Part shown: in pieces, positions 34,564 through 48,596 of the stretch
Position numbering within the stretch: the stretch's first letter is position 1
How the letters are laid out: each line of letters starts with the position of its first letter
Assembly (NCBI GenBank): GCA_028767165.1
Contig: JARACJ010000003.1
Span: forward strand, 124,001 to 188,000
DNA length: 64,000 bases
Reading direction: 5' to 3'
Origin: Proteobacteria bacterium DTSAM18
GTDB taxonomy: Bacteria > Myxococcota_A > UBA796 > GCA-2862545
Made by a program: the position numbers and the translations under genes
Notes under the pieces: model-generated
What the model saw: the letters and a program-made list of their open reading frames with translations, nothing else
What the model was told of the DNA's origin: nothing
The model's database searches: none

Positions 34564-35233
34564 GTGGACTCCACGGCGGATGACTGGGCCCCCATCCTCC
34601 CGCCCGCCTCTGCGGGGAGGATGATCCGGGTGTGCGGAGACACAGGGTCCAAGGCCAGGGGGCGATGATCCCGGGCGCGCCACGTGTTCCCTGCGGCATC
34701 CCGACGGGCTCCTCGCGAGGCACGGGCCCGGCCGCGACCGGTCGTACCGGTGGGGTCCGGATGGCGTACCATCGCGAGAAAGTTGTCGGGAACTGCAAGA
34801 TTCACGCAGGACTCCTCGTACGTCCGGGTCCCTGAATTGCTAGCACATGAAGGCGGCTGCACGTCACACGAGTTTTACATGGCGGCGGCCGGACTGGACC
34901 TATCGGGAGCCGGCCGGTCGATTGTGAGGGTTTGTTGGATAGACCCCCTCTGTGCTCACAAAGGACATGACAGGCCCGACATGTCCCGCCGTGACGGTTC
35001 GTGACAAGCCGGTGATGACCCCGTAGGCCACGCAGAGGTCGATCACTTTCGGCCTCGACGGAGCGCTCGAGCGTGGCCTTCCGGTATCGCCGGAGGGCGC
35101 CTGCACGGGGGATACCGATGACGACGAGCGGCGTGTACGGGATTCCCCGGTGACTTTCGGGAGCCGGTGGACGGCGCCCGGGAACAGGCCCGACGTGGCG
35201 CGTTTGACGTTCCTGCGGGGCTGCAGGAGGACG
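34564..35233. other. 670-base stretch without a supported gene
   Basis: It lies between two minus-strand genes and should hold the promoter of the lipoprotein-receptor pair. It is locally AT-richer near 34,780-34,930. The palindrome TGCTAGCA at 34,838-34,845, read on the minus strand as part of TGCTAGCAAT, fits an extended -10 box. Small open frames on both strands lack ribosome-binding sites and recognisable motifs. I looked for a cobalamin riboswitch, which often precedes TonB receptor genes, and did not find its conserved box. A 15-base palindrome GGACGTC-A-GACGTCC (35,229-35,243) overlaps the stop of the kinase-like gene. Confidence 0.4.
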
Positions 35234-36652
35234 TCAGACGTCCGGTTCGCGCTGCGGTCCCGGGGTGCCCGGGCGGTTGTGTGCCTGTTGGACGGCGGGT
35301 CTCGTCCCGTCGATGGCATCCCGCAGGTCCTGCAGCCGCCAGGGGCGACGGAGGAACAGCACGCCGGGGAGTCCAGGTGACTCGGCGGTGGGGCCGGCCG
35401 TCGGGGGAGGCGTGATCAGCAGGTAGGGGGCGGGGGCGCCTGCCCGGGCGAGGGCGGTGATCCAGGTCTCCACGGCCGCGGCGGTGGCGGGCATCACGGA
35501 GATGGTGAGCTGGGCGTCAGCCGGGTCCATCACCCGCACGTGACCGAGGCGTTCGAGGTCCAGGCGGACGCCGAGGGAGCTGTCCGCGTCCTGTGCCTGC
35601 ACCCACACGCGGACCGGGTGCGCGGGCTGTTCGGGCGCGTGCCACCAGCACTGCCACGGAAAGGCGAGCGCGACGACGGGTCGGGGCTGGGTGAGTGCGA
35701 CGTCCCGCACGAGGACCCCGGCGGCCCGGGCGTGGATCCGCACCAGGTGCTCGTCTTCGGGGGCCCCGTCGTGGTTCAGTGGGGGCGCATCGGGCGCGGC
35801 CCGTCCGGTCCACGTGCACCGCAGGAGCAGGGCATCGGGCGTGGGCAGGACCCGCAGGTGGAGTGCGCGTCCTCGTCCGTGGCGGGCCATCACCCGCAAG
35901 GTGGTGTCGACCAGGCGTGTGCAGGAGCCCCGATCGAGCAGGAGGTGATCGTCGGCGGTGGGAGGAAAGGCCATCATGATGTCGAGCGGCGGCTGGCTCG
36001 AACCGTGATCTGCCAGGGCATCCTCGAGCACCTCCCGCAGGGAGGTGGCGGTGCGGTCGGTGGTTGGGCCCGGTGGGACGCTGCCCTCGAGGACGTCGAC
36101 GACGTCCTGCTGCAGCCGGAGGACCTGCCGGGCGGTCCGGTGGGTGCGTGCCGCGGGGCCGTCCTCGGCGCCTGGCGGGGAGGCCTCGAGCCATGCCCGG
36201 GTCATCCGGAGCGCTTCCGCCGCGAGGTGTCGGGGGACGAGCGCTGGCGGGGGCGGATCCGGTGCGAGCCAGGCCGCCGCCTCGGGTGTGCGCGCCCGGC
36301 GCCACAGGGAGCCGGCTGTGAGCACCAGACCGACAGCCAGCATCTGTGGTGGCAGGCCGTGGGGCCCCTGCCACCACAGGTACCAGGCGAGGCCCAGCAG
36401 GGGGAGTGCCGTCAGCCGACTCCGGGTCCACTGCAGGGACAGCGCCCACAGCCCCAGCGGCAGCCCGCCCCCGTGGGCGGCGAGGGGCAGGCCGAGGGCC
36501 ACGAGGGAGGCACCCGCGGGCCTCGGCAGCCCGCCTCCGAGGAGCATCAACACACCGGCACATGCCAGCCAGGGGGTGTCCGGCCGGACGGGAACGGCGG
36601 CGACGGCGAAGCACAGCGCCGTGACGAGGTGGGGTGGAGGCAGGGGGACCAT
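35234..36652 (-). CDS. Membrane protein resembling a degenerate hybrid histidine kinase
   Basis: A 472-residue protein. The first 130 residues hold about six hydrophobic segments (LVTALCFAVAAVPV, WLACAGVLMLLGG, LTALPLLGLAWYLWW, MLAVGLVLTAGSLW). A helical stretch with a candidate His (ARTHRTARQVLRLQQDVVDVLEG, about residue 170) and SLREVLEDALADH resemble the dimerisation and N-box region of a kinase. The ATPase glycine-rich boxes are not recognisable. The C-terminal 125 residues look like a receiver domain (VRVWVQAQDADSSLGVRLDLERLGH to FLRRPWRLQDLRDAIDG). The phospho-acceptor Asp and conserved Lys are missing: Lys is replaced by Arg in LRRPW. It probably cannot signal by phosphorelay. It is last in the PKS operon, 38 bases after the previous gene. 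Start ATG 36,652 is moderately supported. Confidence 0.55.
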   Translation of the reverse strand: MVPLPPPHLVTALCFAVAAVPVRPDTPWLACAGVLMLLGGGLPRPAGASLVALGLPLAAHGGGLPLGLWALSLQWTRSRLTALPLLGLAWYLWWQGPHGLPPQMLAVGLVLTAGSLWRRARTPEAAAWLAPDPPPPALVPRHLAAEALRMTRAWLEASPPGAEDGPAARTHRTARQVLRLQQDVVDVLEGSVPPGPTTDRTATSLREVLEDALADHGSSQPPLDIMMAFPPTADDHLLLDRGSCTRLVDTTLRVMARHGRGRALHLRVLPTPDALLLRCTWTGRAAPDAPPLNHDGAPEDEHLVRIHARAAGVLVRDVALTQPRPVVALAFPWQCWWHAPEQPAHPVRVWVQAQDADSSLGVRLDLERLGHVRVMDPADAQLTISVMPATAAAVETWITALARAGAPAPYLLITPPPTAGPTAESPGLPGVLFLRRPWRLQDLRDAIDGTRPAVQQAHNRPGTPGPQREPDV

Positions 36653-36690
36653 GTCCCGCCCTTCGCCGGGGGGGCCTCGCCCTGAAGGGA

Positions 36691-37499
36691 TCAGGGGTGG
36701 GCAGAACTGCGCAGGATGGGGGCGAGGACCCTGCCTTCCCGCCGGATGACGCCGGGGGCGAGGAGGTGGAAGCGGGCCTCCCCGGCACGGGTGGCCTCGG
36801 CCATCTCCTCCATGGTCGCCGCGTCGTCGGCGTCGAGGAGGAAGCTGGGCTCGGTGATCGGTGGCCGGACGCCTGCATCCACCCGGGCGAGCATGGCCTC
36901 GTCGATGCCGGCGAGGCGGTAGGTGAACGTCCGGTCGGGGATGGTGTGGTAGGGCACGAAGGGCTCCACGAGCTCCAGCGGGCCGAACAGCGTGTGCATC
37001 TTGAGGCTGTAGTTGTCGTACTGGGCCACGCCGAGGGTGCTGCTCGCGCCGTAGGCCGCCAAGGAGACGAGCTTGGAGGCCAGTCCGAGCCGGTGGCCCG
37101 ACATCACGGAGCACATGGAGAAGCTGACCCACTGCCCGGGCGTCGCCGAGGGGATCGAGATGGCTTCGGACACCGGGACCAGGGCCTCGTCGCCGTGCAG
37201 ACCGAGCTCCCACAGCAGGCGGGACTCCAGCCGCCGGGCGGGGCAGGCCCACCCGATGAAGGCGCTGGGGAGCACGCCGCAGTCCTGCTGCACCCAGGCG
37301 GGCATCGCCATGTCCTTGCTGCCGTAGGCCACGCCGTTGATCGCGTTGATCAGGTGGTGGAAGTGGCTGTACTCGGGCGCATCTGCCGGGAGCATCCGCA
37401 GCTCCACACCGAGTGGCATGGGATCGAGCTGCGCGAGGTTGGACGGGGCGCCGAAGGCGAACGGGGTGAAGCCGTCTTCGAGCAGGCGCTGCACGAGGC

Positions 37500-37503
<4 letters not shown>
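36691..37503 (-). CDS. Unrecognised protein coupled to the PKS
   Basis: A 270-residue soluble-looking protein starting at GTG 37,503, which overlaps the PKS stop (GTGA). No signal peptide or membrane segment. Conserved-looking blocks are AINGVAYGSKDMAMPAW, WVSFSMCSVMSGHRLGLASKLVSLAAYG and YDNYSLKMHTLFGPLELVEPFVPYHTIPDRTF. Aromatic and His-rich strands suggest an enzyme or a small-molecule-binding fold. No family is recognised. The PKS has no thioesterase, so this protein, or the aminotransferase, could act in product release or tailoring; that is inference from position only. Confidence 0.6.
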
Positions 37504-42707
<5,204 letters not shown>

Positions 42708-42732
42708 GTACTCTCCAACAGGCTGCAGCTCT

Positions 42733-43335
42733 TTATAGCGCCTGTTCGGCCTCATCGGGGTGCCCATGTGCGGGCAGCTCGGGATCGACGCCCGGTTCCC
42801 TTCCGGCGAGTGCGCGGGTCCACCACCACAGCAGGCTCGCAAGGCCGGTGCCGAGGCCGGCCACCACGCCGGCATCGACGATCTCCCGCCACGGTGCGGC
42901 CAGCCGGGACACGGCGATGATGAGGCCCACGATCATGGCGGTGAGCATCCAGCTGGCGATGAGCCGACGCCGGGTGGCCTGGATGAGACCCATGCAGAAC
43001 AGGGGGGCCAGCGCGGCCCTGACCGGCCCGGCCTCGTGGGCGAGCGTGAGGGCCCGCTGCACCACACGCGGGCTGAACCGCTGGTGGAAGCCCCGGTAGC
43101 CTTCGGCGAAGACCATGAAGATCACGCAGACCACCACCGCGGCGAGGTGCAGGGCGCTCAGCTCCATGTCGGCCAGGTCGAAGGCGCGGCCGGACAGTCG
43201 AAGGACGGCGTTGCCCAGCAGCATGCACACCCCCAGGATGCCCCACAGGGCGAGGGGGTGGCGGGCGGCGCGGGCGGTGTCGGAGGGGGTGCTGTTCATG
43301 GCCGCGCCTGTATCCCGGCCGGCCATGGGATTCAC
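42733..43335 (-). CDS. Small polytopic membrane protein in the PKS operon
   Basis: A 200-residue protein starting at GTG 43,335 with GAGGG overlapping the previous stop; ATG 43,299 is an alternative. About four membrane segments are visible: ALWGILGVCMLLGNAVLRL, ALHLAAVVVCVIFMVF, SWMLTAMIVGLIIAV and AGVVAGLGTGLASLLWWW. The region between the second and third (GYRGFHQRFSPRVVQRALTLAHEAG) is basic. No known family is recognised. It lies 8 bases after the aminotransferase and 25 before the PKS, so it probably works with the membrane-anchored PKS. Confidence 0.65.
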   Translation of the reverse strand: MNPMAGRDTGAAMNSTPSDTARAARHPLALWGILGVCMLLGNAVLRLSGRAFDLADMELSALHLAAVVVCVIFMVFAEGYRGFHQRFSPRVVQRALTLAHEAGPVRAALAPLFCMGLIQATRRRLIASWMLTAMIVGLIIAVSRLAAPWREIVDAGVVAGLGTGLASLLWWWTRALAGREPGVDPELPAHGHPDEAEQAL

Positions 43336-43343
43336 CCGTGCCC

Positions 43344-44822
43344 TCAGGCGCGGAAGTGCAGCAGGGCGTCGCGCAGCTTGGCGATGACGAGGTCGACCTC
43401 GGCGCTGCTGATCAGGAAGTGGGGCGTGAAGCGCAGGCTGTTGATGCCGCCGTGGATGACGCCGATGCCCATCTTGCGCAGGTGCTCCTCGACGCCGCCG
43501 AAGCCCACCACCTTGAAGCCGTCGGCGAGCTCACAGGAGAAGAGCAGGCCGGTGCCCTGCACCTTGGTGATGATGTCGGGGATCTCGGCCTGCAGGGCCT
43601 TCAGCTTCTCGACGAACTCGATGCCCCGATCGTGCACGTTGGCACGGAACGCGTCGTCGACGCGGGACAGCGTGGCGATGCCCACCTCGAGGGCGCGGGG
43701 GTTGGTGGTCATCGTGTTGCCGTAGATGCCCGTGATGTACAGCTCGGCCGCGGCCGGGCCACAGGCCAGCACGCTGAGGGGGTACTGGGCGGCGTTGAGG
43801 GCCTTGGAGTAGGTCTCCATGTCGGGGGCGTCGGCGTCCTGGAAGCCGGGGTAGTCGACGATGGAGAGCACGCCATGGGCACGCAGGCCGGCCTGGATCG
43901 AATCGATGAGCAGCAGCGTGCCCATCTCTCGGGTGAGCTCCCGTGCGGCGTCGTAGAACTCGCGGGAGAGCGCCTGCCCGGGGTTGCCCTCGCCCATGAC
44001 CGGCTCGGCGAGCATCATCTCGAAGAACACGCCATCGCGATCGGCCGCCGCGAAGGCCTCGCGGAGGGCCTGGACGTCGTTGGAGGGCACGGTGACGAGG
44101 TTCTCGCGGTGCTGGAAGCTCGCGAGGTGCTTGCGGTACTTGGGCAGGGAGGAGCCGGATGCCTGCGCGGGCCGATCGGTGCGGCCGTGGAAGCCGCCTT
44201 CGATGGCGAGGATCTTCACCTGCTTGCCCTCGTGGCGTGCGCCGGGCGCGGTGAGGTTGGCCGCGTTGACGTCGGAGATGCGCAGGGCGACCGTGACGGA
44301 CTCGGAGCCGGAGTTCATGCAGATGAACTGCTGGAACGGGAAGCCACCGGGGCGGCTGTGGCCGATCTCGGCCTTGAGGACGTCCGTGAAGCGCTTCTGG
44401 GTCAGGCTCGGGGTCATCACGTTGGCCATGACCCAGGGCCTGGCCATCGCATCGATGATGTCGTCGGGGGAGTGGCCGAAGCCGAGCATGCCGTAGCCGC
44501 CGGAGTCGTGGAGCACCGCGCCGTGGGTGGTGACGATCCAGGGGCCGCGGGCGGCGAGGGCCACGTAGGGGTTCACGGAGGCGGGGTCGTAGAAGTTGAT
44601 CAGATCGGACTGCAGGTGCGCGATGAGATCGGACTCCTTCATCTCGCGGAGCGCTGCCGGCATGGCCTGGAAGGCGGTGAAGGCTTCTTCGACGGCGCGG
44701 GTGAGGCTCGGATCGCTCTCCATGAACCGCGTGATGGTGGCGGCATCGAGGCCCGTGGTCTGGGCTTCTCCACTCTGGTCGACCATCTGCTGCAGCTTGT
44801 TCACGGGAAGGATCGAAGACAT
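43344..44822 (-). CDS. Class III PLP aminotransferase, lysine/ornithine aminotransferase-like
   Basis: A 492-residue PLP enzyme. Landmarks of class III aminotransferases are FICMNSGSESVTVALRIS (cofactor phosphate region), GGFHGRT, LLLIDSIQAGL (the Asp that binds the pyridine nitrogen), and the PLP Lys340 in METYSKALNAAQYPLSVL. The N-terminal 90 residues form a helical extension beyond the usual family start. ATG 44,822 follows GAGG with five-base spacing. The enzyme transfers an amino group from an omega-amine to a keto acid or aldehyde. In this operon it could supply or modify an amine for the polyketide product; this role is inferred from context. Confidence 0.85.
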   Translation of the reverse strand: MSSILPVNKLQQMVDQSGEAQTTGLDAATITRFMESDPSLTRAVEEAFTAFQAMPAALREMKESDLIAHLQSDLINFYDPASVNPYVALAARGPWIVTTHGAVLHDSGGYGMLGFGHSPDDIIDAMARPWVMANVMTPSLTQKRFTDVLKAEIGHSRPGGFPFQQFICMNSGSESVTVALRISDVNAANLTAPGARHEGKQVKILAIEGGFHGRTDRPAQASGSSLPKYRKHLASFQHRENLVTVPSNDVQALREAFAAADRDGVFFEMMLAEPVMGEGNPGQALSREFYDAARELTREMGTLLLIDSIQAGLRAHGVLSIVDYPGFQDADAPDMETYSKALNAAQYPLSVLACGPAAAELYITGIYGNTMTTNPRALEVGIATLSRVDDAFRANVHDRGIEFVEKLKALQAEIPDIITKVQGTGLLFSCELADGFKVVGFGGVEEHLRKMGIGVIHGGINSLRFTPHFLISSAEVDLVIAKLRDALLHFRA

Positions 44823-44880
44823 GGGCACCTCGAAGAGTTCTGGGGGAGGCCGGCAGGCGGCCGGATGACATCACCCGGAC

Positions 44881-44889
44881 CGCATAACA
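44881..44889 (-). promoter_or_regulatory. Candidate extended -10 promoter of the aminotransferase-PKS operon
   Basis: The minus-strand sequence TGTTATGCG has the TG-n-TAT layout of an extended -10 box and lies about 59 bases before the aminotransferase ATG, in the only sizeable gap upstream of the five genes. No good -35 box is visible. Confidence 0.3.
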
Positions 44890-44919
44890 GGGTTCCCCAC
44901 GCGTGCGAAAGCGGTGCGG

Positions 44920-45489
44920 TCACATCGTGGCCTGAACCACCATGATGAGGCCGACGATGGCGAGGGCGGCGCCCGCGACCACCTTCACGGTACGCAGGGG
45001 GGCGCGGCGCAGCAGGCGGTCGCCGAGGAACACCACGGCGGCGGCGTTGAGCCACAGGGCCGAGAACCCACCGACACCCACGGCCCACGGCGTACCCTCG
45101 GCGGCGAGGGCCGCCATCACGAGCTGGGTCTTGTCACCCATCTCCGCGAGTACCAGCACCCCGAAGGTGTGCACGAATCCCTTGCGGGCGCTGCCGACGT
45201 CCTCGACCGACTCGGCCTCCTCCCGCCAGGCCGACAGCGTGGCGCTCAGCCCGAGGCCGATGAGCAGCGCGCCCGCGATGGCCTGCAGGATGGCGGGGTC
45301 GACCAGCCGAGCGGCCACGTCGCCGACCACGACGGCCAGGGCGGAGAGCACGGCGAAGGCGGCGGCGGCGCCCCACAGGACGGCGGCCTTGGGGTGGCGC
45401 TGGGCCAGCAGCAGACAGGCCAGCTGGCTCTTGTCGCCGAGCTCGGCGGGGGCGACCAGTGCGAAGGTGGTGATCAGGTCGGACCACAT
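44920..45489 (-). CDS. GDT1/UPF0016-family cation transporter
   Basis: A 189-residue inner-membrane protein with six hydrophobic helices. The two family motifs E-x-G-D-K-[ST] are present: ELGDKS at 16-21 and EMGDKT at 116-121, in the usual inverted-repeat arrangement. Members export Mn2+ or exchange Ca2+ for protons, as in Vibrio MneA and eukaryotic TMEM165. The loop between the halves is short and acidic (REEAESVEDVG). It lies 22 bases after the GNAT gene on the same strand. Confidence 0.9.
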   Translation of the reverse strand: MWSDLITTFALVAPAELGDKSQLACLLLAQRHPKAAVLWGAAAAFAVLSALAVVVGDVAARLVDPAILQAIAGALLIGLGLSATLSAWREEAESVEDVGSARKGFVHTFGVLVLAEMGDKTQLVMAALAAEGTPWAVGVGGFSALWLNAAAVVFLGDRLLRRAPLRTVKVVAGAALAIVGLIMVVQATM

Positions 45490-45511
45490 AGGGGGGCTCC
45501 GGGAGGGGGCG

Positions 45512-46339
45512 TCAGCGGGGTAGCAGGATCCTCATCGGTCCGCCCCTGACGAACCCCGCGTGTTCGTAGGTGCGGACCGCCGGCGCGTTGTCCTCGCGCA
45601 CGTGCAGCGTGCAGTAACCGTGCCTGCCGGTCAGGCAGGTGAGGAGTTGTCGCATGCCGTCGTGGGCGTGGCCCCGGCCGCGGTGGGGCTCCGGCACGTA
45701 GGTGCCGCCGATCTGGATCGCCTGGTCGCTCTCGATGCCGAGCTGCACCTGGAACACGATGTCGTCGCCTTCGGTGAGCACGAGGTAGCGACCCCGGGTG
45801 ACCTGATCGTGCACCTGGGAGAAGAAGTCCTCGGGATCGGACCGGAACCGGGTGAGCCCCAGGTCCTCGAATTGCATCCGGGCCGCGTTCAGGGCCACCT
45901 GTTCCCACATCGCCTCCGATGCCGGGGCCAGGGCGACCTCGTGGGACCGGATGCCGGCGAGGTTGGTGACGTACAGGCGCTGATCGAAGGTGGTGGCGGC
46001 GGTGCGCCCGCTGGTCCAGGCCTGCCACAGGGCATCGGACGCCTCCCGTGGGCCGACGACCATGCAGGGTACGTGGCCGGCCTTGCGGAGCGCCTGACCG
46101 AGCCGTTCCGCGTGGGGGACCTCCGGTGCGAACGGCACCGCGAGGTGGCCCGGCGACAGGTACACCGCGGCGAGCATCCGGCCGTGGTGGGCGACACCCC
46201 ACCACATGGCCGTACGGGCCCAGTCCTCCTGCCCGGCGGCTCCGAGCAGGAACGTGTTCATGAGCGGGTCGGTGCCGAGCAGCTGGAGCAGCTGGGAGTG
46301 GTGGTGGGCCCGCAGGCGTACGCAGGAGGCGTCAGACAC
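45512..46339 (-). CDS. GNAT-family N-acetyltransferase
   Basis: A 275-residue protein starting at GTG 46,339. The C-terminal half is a GNAT domain with the acetyl-CoA motif in IGGTYVPEPHRGRGHAHDGM, followed by LHVREDNAPAVRTYEHAGFVRGG, the typical final strand and helix. The N-terminal 130 residues are a less clear partner domain, as in two-domain GNAT proteins (PLMNTFLLG at the start). The acceptor is unknown. Confidence 0.85.
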   Translation of the reverse strand: MSDASCVRLRAHHHSQLLQLLGTDPLMNTFLLGAAGQEDWARTAMWWGVAHHGRMLAAVYLSPGHLAVPFAPEVPHAERLGQALRKAGHVPCMVVGPREASDALWQAWTSGRTAATTFDQRLYVTNLAGIRSHEVALAPASEAMWEQVALNAARMQFEDLGLTRFRSDPEDFFSQVHDQVTRGRYLVLTEGDDIVFQVQLGIESDQAIQIGGTYVPEPHRGRGHAHDGMRQLLTCLTGRHGYCTLHVREDNAPAVRTYEHAGFVRGGPMRILLPR

Positions 46340-46425
46340 GTTCTGTGACCTTTACAGGGGGGATTCGATGTCATAATCCGGGCCGGTCGGCCCATCCCGG
46401 GCCACCGGCACCAGGGAGGGAGCCC

Positions 46426-46950
46426 GTGAAGTTCCACAGCGAGTCCAGGATCGCGCATGGCCGCGACAAGGTCTACACCGCCTACCGCGATCGCCTCAGC
46501 GATTTCGCCACCCGGATCGACGATATCGAGGCCGTCAACGTGCTGTCCCGCGAGGAGCAGGGCGATGTCACCCGCATCCACAACGAGTGGGTGTCCGACC
46601 GCGAGATCCCGAGCGTGGCGCGCAAGTTCCTCAAGCCGGAACACCTGCGCTGGGACGACCTGGCGGTCTGGAACGACGGCGACCACCAGGTGCGTTTCGA
46701 GATCAAGACCCGCGTGTTCCCCGACGCCGTCAAGTGCACGGGCACCAACACGTTCATCGAAGACGGTGACGGCACCCGTGTCGTGCTCGAGGGCGACTTC
46801 GAGGTGGATCTGAAGAACGTCCCGGGCATCCCCCGGTTCCTGCGCGGCACCATCGTGCCGCAGATCGAGAAGTTCATCGTGTCCCTGATCACGCCGAACC
46901 TGACGAACACCAACACGGCGCTCGGCGACTACCTCGACGCCCAAGGATGA
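46426..46950 (+). CDS. SRPBCC-like (DUF2505-type) protein
   Basis: A 174-residue protein starting at GTG 46,426 after AGGGAGGGAG. The start MKFHSESRIAHGRDKVYTAYRDRL and the long C-terminal helix (RGTIVPQIEKFIVSLITPNL) around antiparallel strands resemble the START-like/SRPBCC fold of DUF2505-type proteins, which bind hydrophobic ligands. No catalytic residues are obvious. It lies four bases before the next gene. Confidence 0.65.
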   Translation: MKFHSESRIAHGRDKVYTAYRDRLSDFATRIDDIEAVNVLSREEQGDVTRIHNEWVSDREIPSVARKFLKPEHLRWDDLAVWNDGDHQVRFEIKTRVFPDAVKCTGTNTFIEDGDGTRVVLEGDFEVDLKNVPGIPRFLRGTIVPQIEKFIVSLITPNLTNTNTALGDYLDAQG

Positions 46951-46954
46951 TCCC

Positions 46955-47533
46955 ATGGCCCTGACCACCCCCAAGTCCCACTCCGTGCTCGAGGATGGCC
47001 AGCCCGACGGCTGGACGCCCACGCCCGGCTACCTTCGCGAGATGGATCCGCAGGGTGAGACCCGCCTCGTGGTCTCCGTGCCCGTGGAGCGCCTGCTCGA
47101 CGTCCACGCCCGTCTCGCCGGCGTGCTGAGCGAGCCCGTGGGCCTGCTCTACCGGCAGGTGGTCGACCGCCGTGATCCCAAGCCCAACGGCGCGCCGCCC
47201 CGCGACTTCGTGGTGCTCGAGCTCACCCAGGCGGCCCTGCAGGACATGCTCCGCAAGTACACCGATCTCTTCCACCACGACGCCCGGTGCGAGGTCTGGC
47301 TGCGGGGGGCCCACCACGAGCAGGTGGTCCTCGACGCCGACGGCATGATCTACCTGTACCCCGACGACCCGGGTTTCACCGACATCCTCGCGTCCGAAGG
47401 GATGAACGACGACCTGCAGGTCACCATCATGGACCGCGACTACGCGCGCCACAGCTACCACGCCGAGTGCGATGCCCTCGAGGACGACCTCATCGCCCGC
47501 TACCGCATGGCAGAGGTGCCCGTCCGGGGCTGA
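46955..47533 (+). CDS. Unrecognised 192-residue protein
   Basis: A soluble-looking protein with no signal peptide and no recognisable motif. It has a mixed strand and helix pattern (LVVSVPVERLLDVHARLAGVL, FVVLELTQAALQDMLRKYTDLF) and a Tyr/Asp-rich segment (MIYLYPDDPG). It sits four bases after the SRPBCC-like gene and 33 before dusB, so it is probably in one unit with them. ATG 46,955 is favoured by this packing. Confidence 0.6.
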   Translation: MALTTPKSHSVLEDGQPDGWTPTPGYLREMDPQGETRLVVSVPVERLLDVHARLAGVLSEPVGLLYRQVVDRRDPKPNGAPPRDFVVLELTQAALQDMLRKYTDLFHHDARCEVWLRGAHHEQVVLDADGMIYLYPDDPGFTDILASEGMNDDLQVTIMDRDYARHSYHAECDALEDDLIARYRMAEVPVRG

Positions 47534-47566
47534 TCCCCGGCGGGCGCTCCCCCCCCAGGAGGCCAC

Positions 47567-48592
47567 ATGCTTCGCATCCGCGACATCGACATCGAGAACA
47601 ACCTGATCCTCGCCCCCATGGAGGGCGTCACGGATCTCGTGTTCCGTCGCCTGGTGCGCCAGATCGGCGGCTGCGGCCTCACGTACACCGAGTTCATCCC
47701 GGCGGCCGGTCTCGCCCAGAACATGGAGCGCTGCCGGGAGACCGCCGCGTTCGACGCCGACGAGAACCCCATCGCGATCCAGGTGTACGGACGCGATCCG
47801 AAGTGGCTCGCCGAGGGCGCCAAGGTGGCGCAGGATCTCGGCGCCACCATCGTCGACCTGAACATGGGCTGTCCGTCCAAGAAGGTCTGCGCCCACTCCG
47901 GCGGTTCGGCTCTCATGAAGGAGCCCGAGCTGGCCCGCGAGCTCGTGCGCTCCATCCGTGCCGCCGTGGAGATCCCCTTCACGGTGAAGATGCGCACCGG
48001 GTGGAACCCCCAGAACAAGAACGCCCTGCAGATCGCCCGCATGTGCCAGGAGGAGGGCGCCGAGGCCGTCACGATCCACTGGCGCACCCGGGAGGATCTC
48101 TACGGCGGCGAGCGCGAGCTCGACACCATCGCCGCGGTCAAGGCGGATCTGTCGATCCCCGTGATCTTCAACGGCGACATCATCGACGTGGCGTCTGCCC
48201 GGGAGGCGCTCGCGTACACGAAGTGCGACGGCCTGATGATCGGGCGCGGCGCGATGCGCAATCCGTGGGTGTTCCGGGAGATCGAGGCCTGGCAGAAGGG
48301 CCTTCCGGCGCCCGTGGTGGATGCCGCGGCCAAGGAGGCCGTGCTCACGGGCTACTTCGACGCCCTGCTGAACAAGTACGGCGGCCGCGAACAGGCCGCC
48401 CTGGGCCGCTGGAAGAAGATCGGCAAGTACTTCACCACCGGCCTTCCCTACGGCGACCGCCTGCGCACGGTGTTCCTGCGCTCCCAGACCGCCCAGGAGG
48501 CCCGCGACCGCGTCGCCGAGTTCTTCGAGCAGCTGCGGGTGTACGAGAGCGGCGAGGCGAACCCCTTCGAGGACGGCGTGGCGGCCAAGTAG
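47567..48592 (+). CDS. dusB: tRNA-dihydrouridine synthase
   Basis: A 341-residue flavoprotein that reduces uridines in tRNA to dihydrouridine. The N-terminus (NNLILAPMEGVTDLVFRRL) is the FMN-binding start of the barrel. The catalytic Cys102 is in LNMGCPSKKV; KMRTGW, VTIHWRTRE and the phosphate-binding GLMIGRGAMRNPWVF complete the family pattern. The order and the GCPSKKV sequence are DusB/NifR3-like. AGGAGG lies six bases before ATG 47,567. It lies at the end of the three-gene plus-strand run. Confidence 0.92.
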   Translation: MLRIRDIDIENNLILAPMEGVTDLVFRRLVRQIGGCGLTYTEFIPAAGLAQNMERCRETAAFDADENPIAIQVYGRDPKWLAEGAKVAQDLGATIVDLNMGCPSKKVCAHSGGSALMKEPELARELVRSIRAAVEIPFTVKMRTGWNPQNKNALQIARMCQEEGAEAVTIHWRTREDLYGGERELDTIAAVKADLSIPVIFNGDIIDVASAREALAYTKCDGLMIGRGAMRNPWVFREIEAWQKGLPAPVVDAAAKEAVLTGYFDALLNKYGGREQAALGRWKKIGKYFTTGLPYGDRLRTVFLRSQTAQEARDRVAEFFEQLRVYESGEANPFEDGVAAK

Positions 48593-48596
48593 CGCC

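Noticed and set aside
34564-35233. Cobalamin or TPP riboswitch upstream of the TonB receptor pair
   Set aside because: I could not find the conserved B12 box or the thi box on the minus strand. The palindromes present are short and unrelated.
34560-35319. Small open frames on both strands in the 34.5-35.3 kb gap
   Set aside because: They lack ribosome-binding sites, have mixed composition unlike the neighbouring genes and show no motif. They are best treated as chance frames.
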